Shown: positions 63,563 to 64,000 of the stretch, piece after piece
Numbering within the stretch: position 1 is the stretch's first letter
Layout of the letters: the number at the start of each line of letters is the position of its first letter
NCBI RefSeq assembly: GCF_014205635.1
Contig: NZ_JACIIV010000014.1
Coordinates: forward strand, 58,664-122,663
Reading direction: 5' to 3'
DNA from: Polymorphobacter multimanifer
Lineage (GTDB): Bacteria > Pseudomonadota > Alphaproteobacteria > Sphingomonadales > Sphingomonadaceae
Length of the DNA: 64,000 bases
Made by a program: the position numbers and the translations under genes
The notes under the pieces: generated by a model
What the model saw: the letters and a program-made list of their open reading frames with translations, nothing else
Database searches by the model: none
What the model was told of the DNA's origin: nothing

Positions 63563-64000
<438 letters not shown>

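Overview
The window is GC-rich, densely packed chromosomal DNA from an alphaproteobacterium, most likely of the Sphingomonadales. The evidence is the gene set (PhaR and a PHA-synthase-like enzyme, an HWE histidine kinase, DUF1465, DUF465 and DUF6456 proteins, TorF porin beside glnK-amtB, a DksA with a degenerate zinc finger, O-succinylhomoserine sulfhydrylase with ApaG) and the many 1-4 nt start/stop overlaps. No rRNA, insertion sequence, phage block or CRISPR array is visible. One tRNA (His) is present. The content is mainly housekeeping and metabolic.

Region 1-19 kb: an unidentified gene cut by the window edge, a SleB-type wall hydrolase, and a TIGR02594-type gene broken by an in-frame amber codon. 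Then pyruvate carboxylase; a Tat-type class V aminotransferase followed by leuC/leuD-type dehydratase subunits and a Tat-type iron superoxide dismutase (7-nt gap, then two ATGA overlaps); a divergent HMG-CoA-lyase-like/class III CoA-transferase pair; EttA; a convergent single-domain response regulator and HWE kinase; a flavin-binding oxidase-like protein, a lipoprotein and class I fumarase.

Region 19-35 kb: class I ribonucleotide reductase (nrdA, nrdB), a ParDE toxin-antitoxin pair, a leftward group rppH/esterase/methyltransferase/phaA/phaC-like with phaR divergent, dksA, two DUF465 genes, a TPR protein, a small heat-shock protein with a sigma-32-like promoter, DUF1465 and VOC proteins, an Xre regulator divergent from a DUF6456 gene, a degenerate Cu/Zn-SOD-like lipoprotein, tRNA-His, a leucine-dehydrogenase-family enzyme and a TetR regulator.

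Region 35-64 kb: tamB-tamA, a LexA-like S24 repressor divergent from two coupled unknown genes, an RND efflux pair, beta-carbonic anhydrase, metZ-apaG, a LysR regulator, a subtilisin-family protease with a separate propeptide-like gene, cytochrome c, an ABC-F ATPase, a repeat-bearing glycine-zipper protein, and a nitrogen block: torF, amtB, glnK (with a close sigma-54 promoter match), topoisomerase IV subunit B, glnA and glnB.

The most useful new signals are regulatory: (a) an identical 16-bp palindrome in front of two unrelated small membrane-protein genes 25 kb apart; (b) a composite operator shared between the Xre/DUF6456 intergenic region and the amber-interrupted gene 30 kb away; (c) a probable ~60-nt small RNA with a palindromic operator, TATAAT box, CCUCCCC loop and strong terminator between parE and glnA; (d) three inverted repeats in about 110 bp in front of the efflux operon.
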